Source of the DNA: Lysobacter firmicutimachus
GTDB taxonomy: Bacteria; Pseudomonadota; Gammaproteobacteria; Xanthomonadales; Xanthomonadaceae
NCBI RefSeq assembly: GCF_037027445.1
Contig: NZ_JBANDL010000002.1
Location: 3,348,001 to 3,412,000, forward strand
Length of the DNA stretch: 64,000 nt
Reading direction: 5' to 3'
Shown: positions 25,633 through 33,988 of the stretch, one piece after another
Layout: each line of letters opens with the position of its first letter
Numbering within the stretch: position 1 is the stretch's first letter
Program-made: the position numbers and the translations under genes
Notes under the pieces: model-generated
The model's input: only the letters and a program-made list of their open reading frames with translations
The model's database searches: none
What the model was told of the DNA's origin: nothing

Positions 25633-26514
25633 ATGGCTGAAATCACCGCTTCCCTGGTCAAGGAACTCCGCGAGCGCACCGGCGCCGGCATGATGGAGTG
25701 CAAGAAGGCCCTGACCGAAAACAACGGCGACATCGACGCCGCCGCCGAGTGGCTGCGCAAGTCGGGCCTGGCCAAGGCCGACAAGAAGGCCGGCCGCGTC
25801 GCCGCCGAAGGCCGCATCGCCGTCGCCCAGAACGGCGGCAAGGCCGTGCTGGTCGAGATCAACTCCGAAACCGACTTCGTCGCCAAGGACAGCAACTTCC
25901 TGGCCTTCACCGACACCGTCGCCCAGGTCGCGCTGACCTCCGGCGCCGCCGACGTGGAAGCCCTGAAGGCCGCCAAGGTGCCGTCGGGCGAGACCGTCGA
26001 GGAAACCCGCGCCGCGGTCATCGCCAAGGTCGGCGAAAACCTGCAGGTCCGCCGCATGGTCGCCATCGACAGCGCCAACAACGTCGCCGCGTACGTGCAC
26101 GGCGGCAAGATCGGCGTGCTGATCGAGCTCAAGGGCGGCGACGCCGACCTGGCGCGTGGCCTGGCGATGCATGTCGCGGCGATGAACCCGCCGCACATCA
26201 AGGCCAGCGACGTGCCGGCCGCGTTCGTCGAGAAGGAAAAGGAAATCGAGCTGGCCAAGATGTCCGAGAAGGACAAGGCCAAGCCGGCCGACATCCTGGA
26301 GAAGATCATCGGCGGCAAGATCGCCAAGATCGTCAACGAAGTCACCCTGTACGGCCAGCCTTACGTGCTGAACACCGACCAGACCGTCGAGCAGGTGGTC
26401 AAGGCCGCCGGCGCCGACGTGGTCAGCATGCAGCGCCTGGCCGTGGGCGAAGGCATCGAGAAGCAGGTCGACGACTTCGCCGCCGAAGTCATGAAGCAGG
26501 CCGGCCTGGCGTAA
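25633..26514 (+). CDS. tsf: Elongation factor Ts
   Basis: Guanine-nucleotide exchange factor that recycles EF-Tu-GDP. The 293-residue protein has the N-terminal UBA-like domain with [19 protein letters not shown] (10-28) and the core dimerisation region beginning at [11 protein letters not shown], which contacts EF-Tu. The C-terminal module ends [24 protein letters not shown] lies upstream of the ATG, and a strong terminator follows the stop, closing the rpsB-tsf unit. Confidence 0.98.
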   Translation: MAEITASLVKELRERTGAGMMECKKALTENNGDIDAAAEWLRKSGLAKADKKAGRVAAEGRIAVAQNGGKAVLVEINSETDFVAKDSNFLAFTDTVAQVALTSGAADVEALKAAKVPSGETVEETRAAVIAKVGENLQVRRMVAIDSANNVAAYVHGGKIGVLIELKGGDADLARGLAMHVAAMNPPHIKASDVPAAFVEKEKEIELAKMSEKDKAKPADILEKIIGGKIAKIVNEVTLYGQPYVLNTDQTVEQVVKAAGADVVSMQRLAVGEGIEKQVDDFAAEVMKQAGLA

Positions 26515-26538
26515 GCCCAGCCGCTGCGAAGCGACACG

Positions 26539-26572
26539 AAAAAGGCCGCGGATTCCGCGGCCTTTTTCTTTG
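26539..26572 (+). terminator. Intrinsic terminator of rpsB-tsf
   Basis: A 13-bp perfect stem (26539-26551 with 26555-26567), A-rich on the left and T-rich on the right, has a 3-base loop and is followed by CTTTG. This is a textbook Rho-independent terminator 24 bases past the tsf stop. Confidence 0.9.
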
Positions 26573-26606
26573 TTCGGGATTCGGGATTCGGGATTCGGGA
26601 GTCGGG
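26573..26606. repeat. Short ATTCGGG heptamer run
   Basis: Four to five tandem units of ATTCGGG (one degenerate, AGTCGGG) directly follow the tsf terminator. It is the reverse complement family of the larger CCCNAAT array at 15055-15131. Confidence 0.8.
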
Positions 26607-26709
26607 CAACGGTGGATTCGCCTGCTGTCGCGCCTGCGCAGGCGGGCATCCAGGGCTTCATCGCGGCATGCCTCCAAAGCGCCTGGATTCTCGCCCTCGC
26701 CGCATCGCC

Positions 26710-26937
26710 TCACTCGATCGGCGGACAGGATTCGGAGTAGTACGAACTCTGCGACAGGTACACCCACTGCCCGCCGGTCCAGCGGTACTTCATCGTCACG
26801 ATCTCGTAGGCCCAGCCGCGGTCTTCGCAACGGGTCTGGGTCACGATCTCGCCCTCGACCGGGTCGGCCTGGGCCACCGGCAGCAACAGCAGCAGGCCCG
26901 ACAGGCCCAGCGCGCGCAACGCATTCCGATACGTCAT
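26710..26937 (-). CDS. Small secreted protein of unknown function
   Basis: A 75-residue ORF whose first 22 residues form a signal peptide (LSGLLLLLPVAQA), leaving a mature peptide of about 53 residues. The mature part has two Cys (TRCED and SESCPP) and many aromatic residues (RGWAYEIVTMKYRWTGGQWVYL). I do not recognise the family. GGAGGGG shortly before the ATG supports this start over the much longer open frame to 27147. It is a single gene between the tsf terminator and the AIM24 gene. Confidence 0.6.
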   Translation of the reverse strand: MTYRNALRALGLSGLLLLLPVAQADPVEGEIVTQTRCEDRGWAYEIVTMKYRWTGGQWVYLSQSSYYSESCPPIE

Positions 26938-27083
26938 CACACCCCTCCTGGGAACGGCGAACGTCTCGCCGACGTCGATCTTAACCAGACCGGGGCGCAG
27001 CGCCCGGGGCGCGCCTGTCAGATCCGACAGGCCGGTCGCGGCGGCGGCGACCGCCGTCGCCAGGCCGCGAACGGAGGGCGCGG

Positions 27084-27117
27084 GCAAGAAAAAGGCCGCG
27101 TCGACGACGCGGCCTTT
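27084..27117 (-). terminator. Intrinsic terminator of the AIM24 gene
   Basis: A 12-bp perfect stem (27091-27102 with 27106-27117) with a 3-base loop. On the minus strand it is followed by TTCTTGC after the T-rich stem end. It lies 27 bases past the AIM24 stop. Confidence 0.78.
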
Positions 27118-27143
27118 CGGACCCGGCGAACCCGCGGTCGGAC

Positions 27144-27836
27144 TCAACCCTGCTGCTGGAAATACACTTCTTCGTACGGCTGCACCACGACCCAGCCGGT
27201 GCCGGCGAACTTGAGCTGCACGCTCTCGCCCGAACCGCGGCCGAGCAAGGTGCCGAACGAAATGTCGGTGACGATGTCCGGGCTCAGTCCGCCCGACCAG
27301 GCCACGGTCGCGTTCGGGTCGGTGAACACCGGCTGGTCCGGGGTCACCGCCAGGGTCAGCGGCTCGTAGTGCGAGGTGATCGCGACCACGCCCTGGCCGC
27401 TGAGCTTGATGTTGAACAGGCCGCCCGAGACCATGCCGGCGACCTTGCGCATCATCTTGATGTCCGAAGCGATGCCGTCCTCGTAGGCCAGCACGTCGTT
27501 GCCGTTGACGAAGATCGACTCGCCGTTCAGGCGCAGCAGGGTGATCTTCTTGCCGGCGTCGGCGATGTAGACCCGGCCCTGGCCTTCCATCTTCATCAGC
27601 TGGGTGCCTTCGCCGCTGATCGCCTTCTTCAGCAGGTTGCCCAGGCCCTGCTCGAGCATGCCCTGGCGCACGAACTTGACCCCGCCGCGGTAGGCGACCA
27701 TCGAACCGGCCTTGGCCCAGACCCGGCCGTTGAGCTTGACTTCCAGCAGGTGCGAGCTTTCCAGTTCGAACGCCTCCGGGCTGAGGTCCTTCTGCTTGGA
27801 GGATTCAAGGAATTCGTTGAGGTTCTTGATCGACAC
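27144..27836 (-). CDS. AIM24 family protein
   Basis: This 230-residue protein is of the AIM24 (DUF124) family, a double-layer beta fold related to tryptophan-RNA-attenuator and mitochondrial AIM24 proteins. Diagnostic stretches are [44 protein letters not shown] and [19 protein letters not shown]. The bacterial role is not established. The start is GTG at 27836 with AAGGAG about 8 bases upstream. No signal peptide is present, so it is cytoplasmic. Its position between tsf and pyrH, on the opposite strand, interrupts the usual tsf-pyrH adjacency. Confidence 0.87.
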   Translation of the reverse strand: MSIKNLNEFLESSKQKDLSPEAFELESSHLLEVKLNGRVWAKAGSMVAYRGGVKFVRQGMLEQGLGNLLKKAISGEGTQLMKMEGQGRVYIADAGKKITLLRLNGESIFVNGNDVLAYEDGIASDIKMMRKVAGMVSGGLFNIKLSGQGVVAITSHYEPLTLAVTPDQPVFTDPNATVAWSGGLSPDIVTDISFGTLLGRGSGESVQLKFAGTGWVVVQPYEEVYFQQQG

Positions 27837-28132
27837 GGTCCATCTCCTTGGGTGGTGCGCGGCGCGCGCCGCGGCGGCGCCGGCGCGATGCGGCGGTCCC
27901 GCCATGGGACCGGCGGCCGATCATACGGGATCACCGCGGCACGTCGATGGCCGATACGGTCTCGATCGGCGCGCGACCGCGGTCGCAGGCCGCCCGCCCC
28001 GCCGCGGGCGCCGGGCGCTCGCCGCTTTCCCCAATCGCAGCCAAATCCGCCGCGATCGGCGCGATTCCGCACGCCGCAGCATGGAGGGCTTGGGCTACAA
28101 TTCCGCCGCCCGTCGCTCCCCCGAGAAATCCC

Positions 28133-28855
28133 ATGTCCCAGCTCGCCTATCGCCGTGTCCTGTTGAAACTTTCCGGCGAGGCGCTGATGGGCGACGAGGA
28201 CTACGGCATCGATCCCAAGGTGATCGGCCGCCTCGCCCGCGAAGTCATCGAAGTCCAGCAGGCCGGCGCCGAAGTCGCGCTGGTCATCGGCGGCGGCAAC
28301 ATCTTCCGCGGCGCCGGCCTCGCCGCCGGCGGCATGGACCGGGTCACCGGCGACCAGATGGGCATGCTCGCCACGGTCATCAACGCCCTGGCCATGCAGG
28401 ACTCGCTGGAGAAGCTCGGCGCCAAGGTGCGCGTCATGAGCGCGATCAAGATCAACGACGTGTGCGAGGACTACATCCGTCGTCGCGCCATCCGCCATCT
28501 GGAAAAGGGCCGCCTGGCGATCTTCGCCGCCGGCGTCGGCAGCCCGTTCTTCACCACCGATTCCGGTGCCGCCCTGCGCGCGATCGAAATCGGCGCCGAC
28601 CTGCTGCTGAAGGCGACCAAGGTCGACGGCGTGTACGACAAGGACCCGAAGAAGCACAGCGACGCGGTGCGCTTCGACAAGCTCAGCTACGACGAAGTGA
28701 TCAGCCGCGACCTGCAGGTCATGGACACCGCCGCGTTCGCGCTGTGCCGCGACAGCGAGCTGCCGCTGCGCATCTTCGACATGGGCCAGCCGGGCGTGCT
28801 GCTGAAGATCCTGCGCGGCGAGAACATCGGCACCCTGGTGCAGGGCCGCGGCTAA
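28133..28855 (+). CDS. pyrH: UMP kinase
   Basis: Hexameric amino-acid-kinase-fold enzyme that phosphorylates UMP to UDP using ATP and is allosterically controlled by GTP and UTP. The 240-residue protein shows [11 protein letters not shown] (phosphate binding, near 10-20), [25 protein letters not shown] and [12 protein letters not shown]. The ATG at 28133 is chosen because the longer open frame upstream lacks family sequence. TACAAT at 28096-28101 may be its -10 element, though no good -35 precedes it. It is divergent from the AIM24 gene. Confidence 0.97.
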   Translation: MSQLAYRRVLLKLSGEALMGDEDYGIDPKVIGRLAREVIEVQQAGAEVALVIGGGNIFRGAGLAAGGMDRVTGDQMGMLATVINALAMQDSLEKLGAKVRVMSAIKINDVCEDYIRRRAIRHLEKGRLAIFAAGVGSPFFTTDSGAALRAIEIGADLLLKATKVDGVYDKDPKKHSDAVRFDKLSYDEVISRDLQVMDTAAFALCRDSELPLRIFDMGQPGVLLKILRGENIGTLVQGRG

Positions 28856-28878
28856 GCCGACGCCCCGCCCCGCTCGCG

Positions 28879-28908
28879 ACGGCCGCCTCCGGGCGGCCGT
28901 TCTCGTTC
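28879..28908 (+). terminator. Intrinsic terminator after pyrH
   Basis: A 9-bp stem (28879-28887 with 28892-28900) and TCCG tetraloop are followed by TCTCGTTC. The tail is only moderately U-rich. Its presence separates pyrH from frr, which are contiguous in many relatives. Confidence 0.6.
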
Positions 28909-28946
28909 AGGGGCCGGCATGCGCGACCGCTTCCGGCCCGGCCGGC

Positions 28947-30662
28947 TCAGCCTTCGCGGCTGATTTCGCGCGTCGCCTGGGCGGCTTCGCGCGCGGCCTG
29001 CTCGGCTTCTCGGGTCGCCGCCGCGGCTTCGCGCAAGGCCTGCGCGGCGGCGCGCCGGGCCTGCTCGGCGATGCGTTCGGCCTCCACTTGCCCGCGGGCC
29101 GCCTGGCGCGCCTGCCGCTCGGCGCGGGCCGCCTCGCGCGTCGCCATCGCCTGCGCGCGCTGCCCCTCGCGGCGCGCCTGCTCGGCGGCCCGTTCGGCCG
29201 TCGCCTGTTCGCGCGCGGTCCGATGCGCCTGCTGTTCGGCCTGGGCGGCGTGCTGTCGCGCCATCGCCTGGGCCCGCTCGGCGACGCGCCGCCCCTGCTC
29301 GGCTTCGCGCCGGCCGTGCTCCGCCGCGCGCTCGCCTTCGATCCGGGCCGCGCGGGCGTGGCGTTCGGCCTCGCGCGCCGTTGCCTCGGCGTCGCGCCGG
29401 GCGCGCTCGCCGGCGAGTTCGGCCTCGCGCGACTCGCGCATCATCCGCTGCAGCCGTTCGCGCGTCGCCGGATCGACGACCTCGCTGTAGGCGCCGTCGT
29501 CGCCGATGCGGTAGTAGCGCTCGCCGCGCACCGCCCAACGGCGCTCCGGCACGCCCGCGCCGCGTTCGGTAATGCGGGTTTCATCGGCGCCTTTCCCGGC
29601 GCGATCCGGGCTTGCCTGGGCCTGTGCCGGCCGGGGCGCGGCGTCGGCGGCGGCGATCCGGTAGGGGGCCAGACCGAACGCGGCGACCGCGGCGGTCAGG
29701 CACAGGGCGAGCAGGCGCGAAGTCGGAGCGGCGTTCTGCAGCATGGTCAATCTCCTCTTGAGGATCAGATAGGTCGGCGAAGCGCTGGCCAGCCCCGCCT
29801 GCGGGCGCGGCCCCAGGCCCAGGCGCAGCAGCAGGCGGCCGTAGTCCTGCGCCGGATAGCGCCGGCTGTCGAGCACCGCCGCGTCGACCGCGGCCTCGCG
29901 CGCCAGGGCGTACTCGCGCGCGATCAGGTGCGCGAGCGGATGAAAGAAAAACAGCCATTGCGCCGCGGCCGGCACCCAGCCCCACCACAGGTCGCCGCGA
30001 CGCAGATGTTCCAGTTCGTGGTGCAAGGCCATTTCCAGTTCGGCCTCGCTCATCGTCGCCAGCCGCGCCTGCGGCAGCAGCACGGTCGCCGGCCATGGGC
30101 CGAGCAGTTGCGGCGATTCGATCTGCGCCGACACGCGCAGCGCCGGCATCCGGCGCAGCCCCAGCGCGACGCCGAGCCGGCGCCACAGGTGCGCCACGCC
30201 GGCATGCTCGCAAGGCTGCGACGCGGCCAGCCGGCGGCGCACGCTGCGCCAGGCCCGCAGTTGCACCGCCGACATCGCCAGGCAGCCGGCCAGCCACAGG
30301 CTCGCCAAGGCCAGCGACCAAGCCGGCAGCGCTGCGCCGACATCGGGCGCCGCCGGCACCGCTGCGCCGGCGGCGAGCGCGAACGGCACCCGCGCCGACC
30401 AGGGCGCGGCCGCCGGCAGCGTCTGGCCGATCGCCAGCGACGGCCACCACGCCGGCGCCGACAACGCCAGCGGCGTCGGCCAACACAGCCCGATCAACAA
30501 CTGCAGCGCCGTCAGCCACCACAGGCGGCAGCGCGCCGCCGCGCTCAGGCCCGGCAGCCAACGGCAGGCCGCCCACACCAGCGCCACCAGCAGCAGCGAC
30601 TGCAGGCTCGCCGCGGCGAGGCGCGCGATCAGCTCCGACGCCCAGGTCCCTGCGTGGCTCAT
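28947..30662 (-). CDS. M56 (BlaR1-like) membrane metallopeptidase with charged helical tail
   Basis: The 571-residue protein pairs with the BlaI gene just upstream. The membrane part (1-335) has about five hydrophobic segments. The zinc motif HELEH (215-219) lies in ALHHELEHLRRGD, with a likely third ligand in AREAAVDAAV (near 256), as in BlaR1/MecR1. BlaR1 proteins sense a signal outside and proteolyse BlaI. Here the penicillin-binding sensor is absent. Instead a short linker region (370-400, WAVRGERYYRIGDDG) leads into about 165 residues of Ala/Arg/Glu repeats that should form one long charged helix or coiled coil. The ATG at 30662 is 1 base from the BlaI stop. The signal sensed is unknown. 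Confidence 0.82.
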   Translation of the reverse strand: MSHAGTWASELIARLAAASLQSLLLVALVWAACRWLPGLSAAARCRLWWLTALQLLIGLCWPTPLALSAPAWWPSLAIGQTLPAAAPWSARVPFALAAGAAVPAAPDVGAALPAWSLALASLWLAGCLAMSAVQLRAWRSVRRRLAASQPCEHAGVAHLWRRLGVALGLRRMPALRVSAQIESPQLLGPWPATVLLPQARLATMSEAELEMALHHELEHLRRGDLWWGWVPAAAQWLFFFHPLAHLIAREYALAREAAVDAAVLDSRRYPAQDYGRLLLRLGLGPRPQAGLASASPTYLILKRRLTMLQNAAPTSRLLALCLTAAVAAFGLAPYRIAAADAAPRPAQAQASPDRAGKGADETRITERGAGVPERRWAVRGERYYRIGDDGAYSEVVDPATRERLQRMMRESREAELAGERARRDAEATAREAERHARAARIEGERAAEHGRREAEQGRRVAERAQAMARQHAAQAEQQAHRTAREQATAERAAEQARREGQRAQAMATREAARAERQARQAARGQVEAERIAEQARRAAAQALREAAAATREAEQAAREAAQATREISREG

Positions 30663-30663
30663 G

Positions 30664-31050
30664 TCAGCGCTCCTTGCGCCGCGACTGCAGTTGCGCGACC
30701 AGTTGCTCCAGTTCGCCGAGTTCCTGCTCGCTGACCTCGCCACGCTGCGACATCCAGGCCACGAACGGCGACAGCGAACCTTGCAGGGTATTGGCGACGA
30801 ACTGGCCGACCGCCGAGCGCATGACATCCTCGGTCGCGGCCACGCTGGCGTAGCGGTACACGCCGCCGACCTTGCGCCGGCGCAGGAAGCCCTTGGCGCG
30901 CAGGCGCTCCATCATGGTCAGCACGGTCGAGCGGGCCAGACCGCGGGTCTGGCCGTAGTCGGCCGCGACCTCGCCGACCGAAGCGTCGTCGCGTTCGTCC
31001 AGGTAATGCAGCAAGGCCAGCTCCTGGTCGCCGATGGATTTACGGTTCAT
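30664..31050 (-). CDS. BlaI/MecI/CopY-family transcriptional repressor
   Basis: This 128-residue winged-helix repressor carries IGDQELALLHYLDERDDASVGEV at the N-terminus, the recognition region TRGLARSTVLTMMERLRAKGFL (about 35-56) and the beta wing RRKVGGVYRYA. A C-terminal dimerisation helix follows. In BlaI/MecI the repressor is inactivated by its M56 partner, which is the next gene. Two matched palindromes just upstream of its start are the likely binding sites, giving autorepression of the pair. No beta-lactamase gene is present in the window, so other regulon members must lie elsewhere. Confidence 0.92.
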   Translation of the reverse strand: MNRKSIGDQELALLHYLDERDDASVGEVAADYGQTRGLARSTVLTMMERLRAKGFLRRRKVGGVYRYASVAATEDVMRSAVGQFVANTLQGSLSPFVAWMSQRGEVSEQELGELEQLVAQLQSRRKER

Positions 31051-31060
31051 GCGCCCTCCT

Positions 31061-31103
31061 GACTACGTCTGTAGTCAGAGTGCTTTTGACTACAGACGTA
31101 GTC
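31061..31103. promoter_or_regulatory. Tandem BlaI operators
   Basis: Two 16-bp palindromes, gactacgtctgtagtc (31061-31076) and gactacagacgtagtc (31088-31103), are exact reverse complements of each other, with centres 27 bases apart. They start 11 bases upstream of the minus-strand BlaI ATG. Each has GACTAC/GTAGTC arms, resembling the TACA/TGTA half-sites of BlaI/MecI operators. The minus strand reads TTGACT at 31105-31100, a plausible -35 overlapping the distal site, so repressor binding would block the promoter. The divergent CDF gene starts at 31251 and might also respond. Confidence 0.82.
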
Positions 31104-31250
31104 AAGCGGCCGAAAGTCATGGGCCGGACGCCCCGCGCCGCTCTGGCCGCCCGCTCCGATATCCGATTCCGTGCCCGCCTGCCGGGTTTAAAGCCGCGCC
31201 GCGACGGCCTGTAATAGTGTTCGCGGGCGGGCGCGTGACAGCATGACCGC

Positions 31251-32312
31251 ATGCATTCCCACGGCCACCACCACGCTCACGGCGGGACCCGCGCCTTCGC
31301 CGCGGTCACCCTGATCAACCTCGCCTACACCGCGCTGGAGGCCGGCTACGGCTTCGCCACCAACTCCCTGGCCCTGCTTTCCGACGCCCTGCACAACCTC
31401 GGCGACGTGCTCGGCCTGGGTCTGGCCTGGGGCGCCGCCGTCCTGGCCCGGCGCAGTCCCACCGATCGCCACACGTACGGCTGGCGCCGCGCCACCCTGC
31501 TCTCGCCGTTGGCCAATGCGCTGCTGCTGGTCGGCTTCTCCGGCGCGCTGGGCTGGGAGGCGATCCGCCGCTTCGGCGCGCCGCCGCAGATTCCCGCGCT
31601 GCCGGTGATGGTGGTGGCGGCGATCGGCATCGCGGTCAACCTCGGCGCGGCCTGGCTGGTGCGCGACGGTCACGAGCACGACCTCAACCGGCGCGGCGCG
31701 TTCCTGCACTTGATGGCCGACGCCGCGGTGTCGCTGGCGGCGGTGCTGGCCGGCGCCGGCATGTGGCTGAGCGGCTGGGCCTGGCTCGACCCGGCGATCG
31801 CCCTGCTGATCGGCGCGGTGGTCGCGGCCGGCGCGTTCGGCCTGCTGCGCGAAAGCTTCGATGCGGCGATGGACGCGGTGCCGCGCGGCATCGACCGCAG
31901 CGAAGTCGAAACCCTGCTGCGCGCGCAGCCCGGCGTGGAGGCCGTGCATCATCTGCACATCTGGTCGCTCGGCGCCGGCGAGATCGCGATGACCGCGCAC
32001 ATCGTGCGCCCCGACGACAGTGACCACGACGCCTTCATCGACCGCCTCAATCGCGAACTCGACCGCCGTTTCGGCATCAACCACCCGACCCTGCAGGTCG
32101 AGCACGGCCGCGCCTGCGAGCACGACCGCCACGATCGCGCGCCGCACGGCGCGTTCGATCGCGCCCACGGGCATCACGGCCACCGCCACGAGCACCACGA
32201 TCACGGCGAGCACGACCACGACCGTCCGCACGATTGCGGTGCCGGCCACGAGCACGGCGGCGGCGAGCCGCCCGCGCACCGTCACGGCCACCGATCCGCG
32301 ACTTCGCGCTGA
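31251..32312 (+). CDS. Cation diffusion facilitator (Zn/Co-type exporter) with His-rich tail
   Basis: This 353-residue CDF antiporter exports divalent metal, probably Zn2+, from the cytoplasm in exchange for protons. It has six transmembrane helices with site-A ligands in ALLSDALHNLGDV and FLHLMADAAVS, then the cytoplasmic domain with VHHLHIWSLGAGEIAMTAHI. His clusters occur at both ends: MHSHGHHHAHGG at the N-terminus and, after about residue 285, a roughly 65-residue tail with more than 20 His. Such tails bind metal and may tune transport or store Zn. It resembles ZitB/CzcD. The ATG at 31251 has no strong Shine-Dalgarno. Confidence 0.9.
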   Translation: MHSHGHHHAHGGTRAFAAVTLINLAYTALEAGYGFATNSLALLSDALHNLGDVLGLGLAWGAAVLARRSPTDRHTYGWRRATLLSPLANALLLVGFSGALGWEAIRRFGAPPQIPALPVMVVAAIGIAVNLGAAWLVRDGHEHDLNRRGAFLHLMADAAVSLAAVLAGAGMWLSGWAWLDPAIALLIGAVVAAGAFGLLRESFDAAMDAVPRGIDRSEVETLLRAQPGVEAVHHLHIWSLGAGEIAMTAHIVRPDDSDHDAFIDRLNRELDRRFGINHPTLQVEHGRACEHDRHDRAPHGAFDRAHGHHGHRHEHHDHGEHDHDRPHDCGAGHEHGGGEPPAHRHGHRSATSR

Positions 32313-32476
32313 GGTCCATGCTGCATCGCAGCGAATCGCGGCCGACGCCACGGGCGGCCCTCGCGCGGCCGCTGGCGGCGCAAACCGTGACCCTCGACGC
32401 CCACCCTGCGCCCCGGCCGGGCTGCGCGCGCGCCCCTCGGGGCGGCCTTCCGGCCCGCAAAACCCGCCCGAGCCCA

Positions 32477-32482
32477 TATAAT
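32477..32482 (+). promoter_or_regulatory. Candidate -10 element for the frr block
   Basis: A perfect TATAAT lies 33 bases before the frr ATG in an otherwise GC-rich stretch. No good -35 was found at 16-18 bases (CCCGCA at 32454-32459). It could start the long frr-to-accA transcript. Confidence 0.4.
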
Positions 32483-32515
32483 CCCGCGATTACCGCCATA
32501 GGACCGGAGCCGGCG

Positions 32516-33073
32516 ATGCTCAACGACATCAAGAAAGACGCACAGAACCGCATGGCCAAGAGCGTCGAATCCTTCCGCCACGACCTGACCAAGGTCCGCA
32601 CCGGGCGCGCCTCGACCGCGCTGGTCGACCACCTCAAGGTCAATTATCACGGCTCCGAGATGCCGCTGAACCAGGTCGCCAGCGTCCAGGTCAGCGATGC
32701 GCGCACCCTGACCATCACGCCGTGGGAGAAGCAGATCGTCGGCGCGGTCGAGAAGGCCATCCTGGCCTCCGACCTCGGCCTGACCCCGAACACCGCCGGC
32801 ACGGTGATCCGCATCAACCTGCCGGCGCTGACCGAAGAGCGCCGCAAGGAACTGACCAAGGTCGTGCACAGCGAAAGCGAGAACGCCAAGGTCGCGGTCC
32901 GCAACATCCGCCGCGACGCCAACCATCAGGCCAAGGAACTGCTCAAGGACAAGAAGGTCACCGAGGACGAGCTGCGCCGCTTCGAGGACGAGATCCAGAA
33001 GGTCACCGACAGCGCGATCAAGGACGTCGACGGCGTGGTCAAGGCCAAGGAACAGGAGCTGATGGCGGTCTGA
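32516..33073 (+). CDS. frr: Ribosome recycling factor
   Basis: With EF-G, this factor splits the post-termination ribosome into subunits; it is essential. The 185-residue length equals E. coli RRF. The three-helix bundle region contains FRHDLTKVRTGRAS near 20-33, the small domain YHGSEMPLNQVASVQVSDARTL, and VVHSESENAKVAVRNIRRDA. GGAG six bases before the ATG at 32516 decides the start over the longer open frame. It begins the conserved frr-uppS-cdsA-dxr-rseP-bamA run. Confidence 0.98.
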   Translation: MLNDIKKDAQNRMAKSVESFRHDLTKVRTGRASTALVDHLKVNYHGSEMPLNQVASVQVSDARTLTITPWEKQIVGAVEKAILASDLGLTPNTAGTVIRINLPALTEERRKELTKVVHSESENAKVAVRNIRRDANHQAKELLKDKKVTEDELRRFEDEIQKVTDSAIKDVDGVVKAKEQELMAV

Positions 33074-33223
33074 TCCCGCCAGGCGCCGCGCGCGGGTTCG
33101 ACTGAACTTCCGCGCGCTGCGCCGGTCCAGTTCCGGGTCCCGCACGCGGGCCCGGCTTCGCCCGGCCGCCAGCCCCCGTCAACGGCCGACCGTCCGCTTA
33201 CCGAGATCCCCGTCATCGGCGCC

Positions 33224-33988
33224 ATGCCCAACGAGCCCGCCCCCTCGCCCGCCCGCATTCCGCGCCATCTCGCCGTCATCATGGACGGCAACGGCCGTTG
33301 GGCCGAACGCCGGCGCCGGCCGCGCATCATCGGCCACCGCGCCGGCGCCCGCACGGTCAACATCTGCATCGATTTCTGCATCGCCCGCGGCATCCAGGCG
33401 CTGACCCTGTTCGCGTTCTCGAGCGAGAACTGGGGCCGCCCGGAAGACGAAGTCGGCGGGTTGATGAAGCTGTTCCTCAACGCGCTGGAACGCGAGGTCG
33501 AGGAGTTGGACCGCCGCGGCGTGCGCGTGCGCTTCATCGGCGAGCGCGACCGTTTCTCGGACAAGATCCGCGAACGCATGGCCGCCGCCGAAGCCCAGAC
33601 CCGCACCAACGCGACCCTGCACCTGACCATCGCCGCCAGCTACGGCGGCCGCTGGGACATCGTCCAGGCGGCGCGTTCGCTGGCCGCCGACGTCGCCGCC
33701 GGCCGGCTCGCCCCGGAAGCGATCGACGAAGCCCTGTTCGCCTCGCGGGTCAGCCTGGCCGACCTGCCGCCGCCGGATCTGTTCATCCGCACCGGCGGCG
33801 ACACCCGGATCAGCAACTTCCTGCTCTGGCAGCTGGCCTATACCGAACTGTGGTTCACCGAAGCGCTGTGGCCCGAACTCGACGAGACGATGCTGCAACG
33901 CGCGTTGGACGAGTTCGGCGGCCGCGAGCGGCGCTTCGGCCTGACCGGGGCGCAGATCGCCGCCCAGCCCAAAGAGACCGTTGAATGA
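33224..33988 (+). CDS. uppS: Undecaprenyl diphosphate synthase
   Basis: cis-Prenyltransferase that adds eight isopentenyl units to farnesyl diphosphate to make the C55 lipid carrier for peptidoglycan and O-antigen. This 254-residue protein shows HLAVIMDGNGRWA (15-27) with catalytic Asp21, FAFSSENWGRP, and the C-terminal IRTGGDTRISNFLLWQLAYTELWF. Its substrate FPP is made by IspA, encoded at 55.3 kb, and IPP by the MEP pathway that includes the nearby dxr. The stop overlaps the cdsA start as ATGA. Confidence 0.97.
   Translation: MPNEPAPSPARIPRHLAVIMDGNGRWAERRRRPRIIGHRAGARTVNICIDFCIARGIQALTLFAFSSENWGRPEDEVGGLMKLFLNALEREVEELDRRGVRVRFIGERDRFSDKIRERMAAAEAQTRTNATLHLTIAASYGGRWDIVQAARSLAADVAAGRLAPEAIDEALFASRVSLADLPPPDLFIRTGGDTRISNFLLWQLAYTELWFTEALWPELDETMLQRALDEFGGRERRFGLTGAQIAAQPKETVE

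Noticed and set aside
28073..28101. Full sigma-70 promoter for pyrH
   Set aside because: TACAAT is present at 28096-28101, but no acceptable -35 hexamer lies 16-18 bases upstream, so only a possible -10 is noted.
30664..31050. BlaI as a marker of a beta-lactamase operon
   Set aside because: No beta-lactamase gene is present and the M56 partner lacks a penicillin-binding domain.
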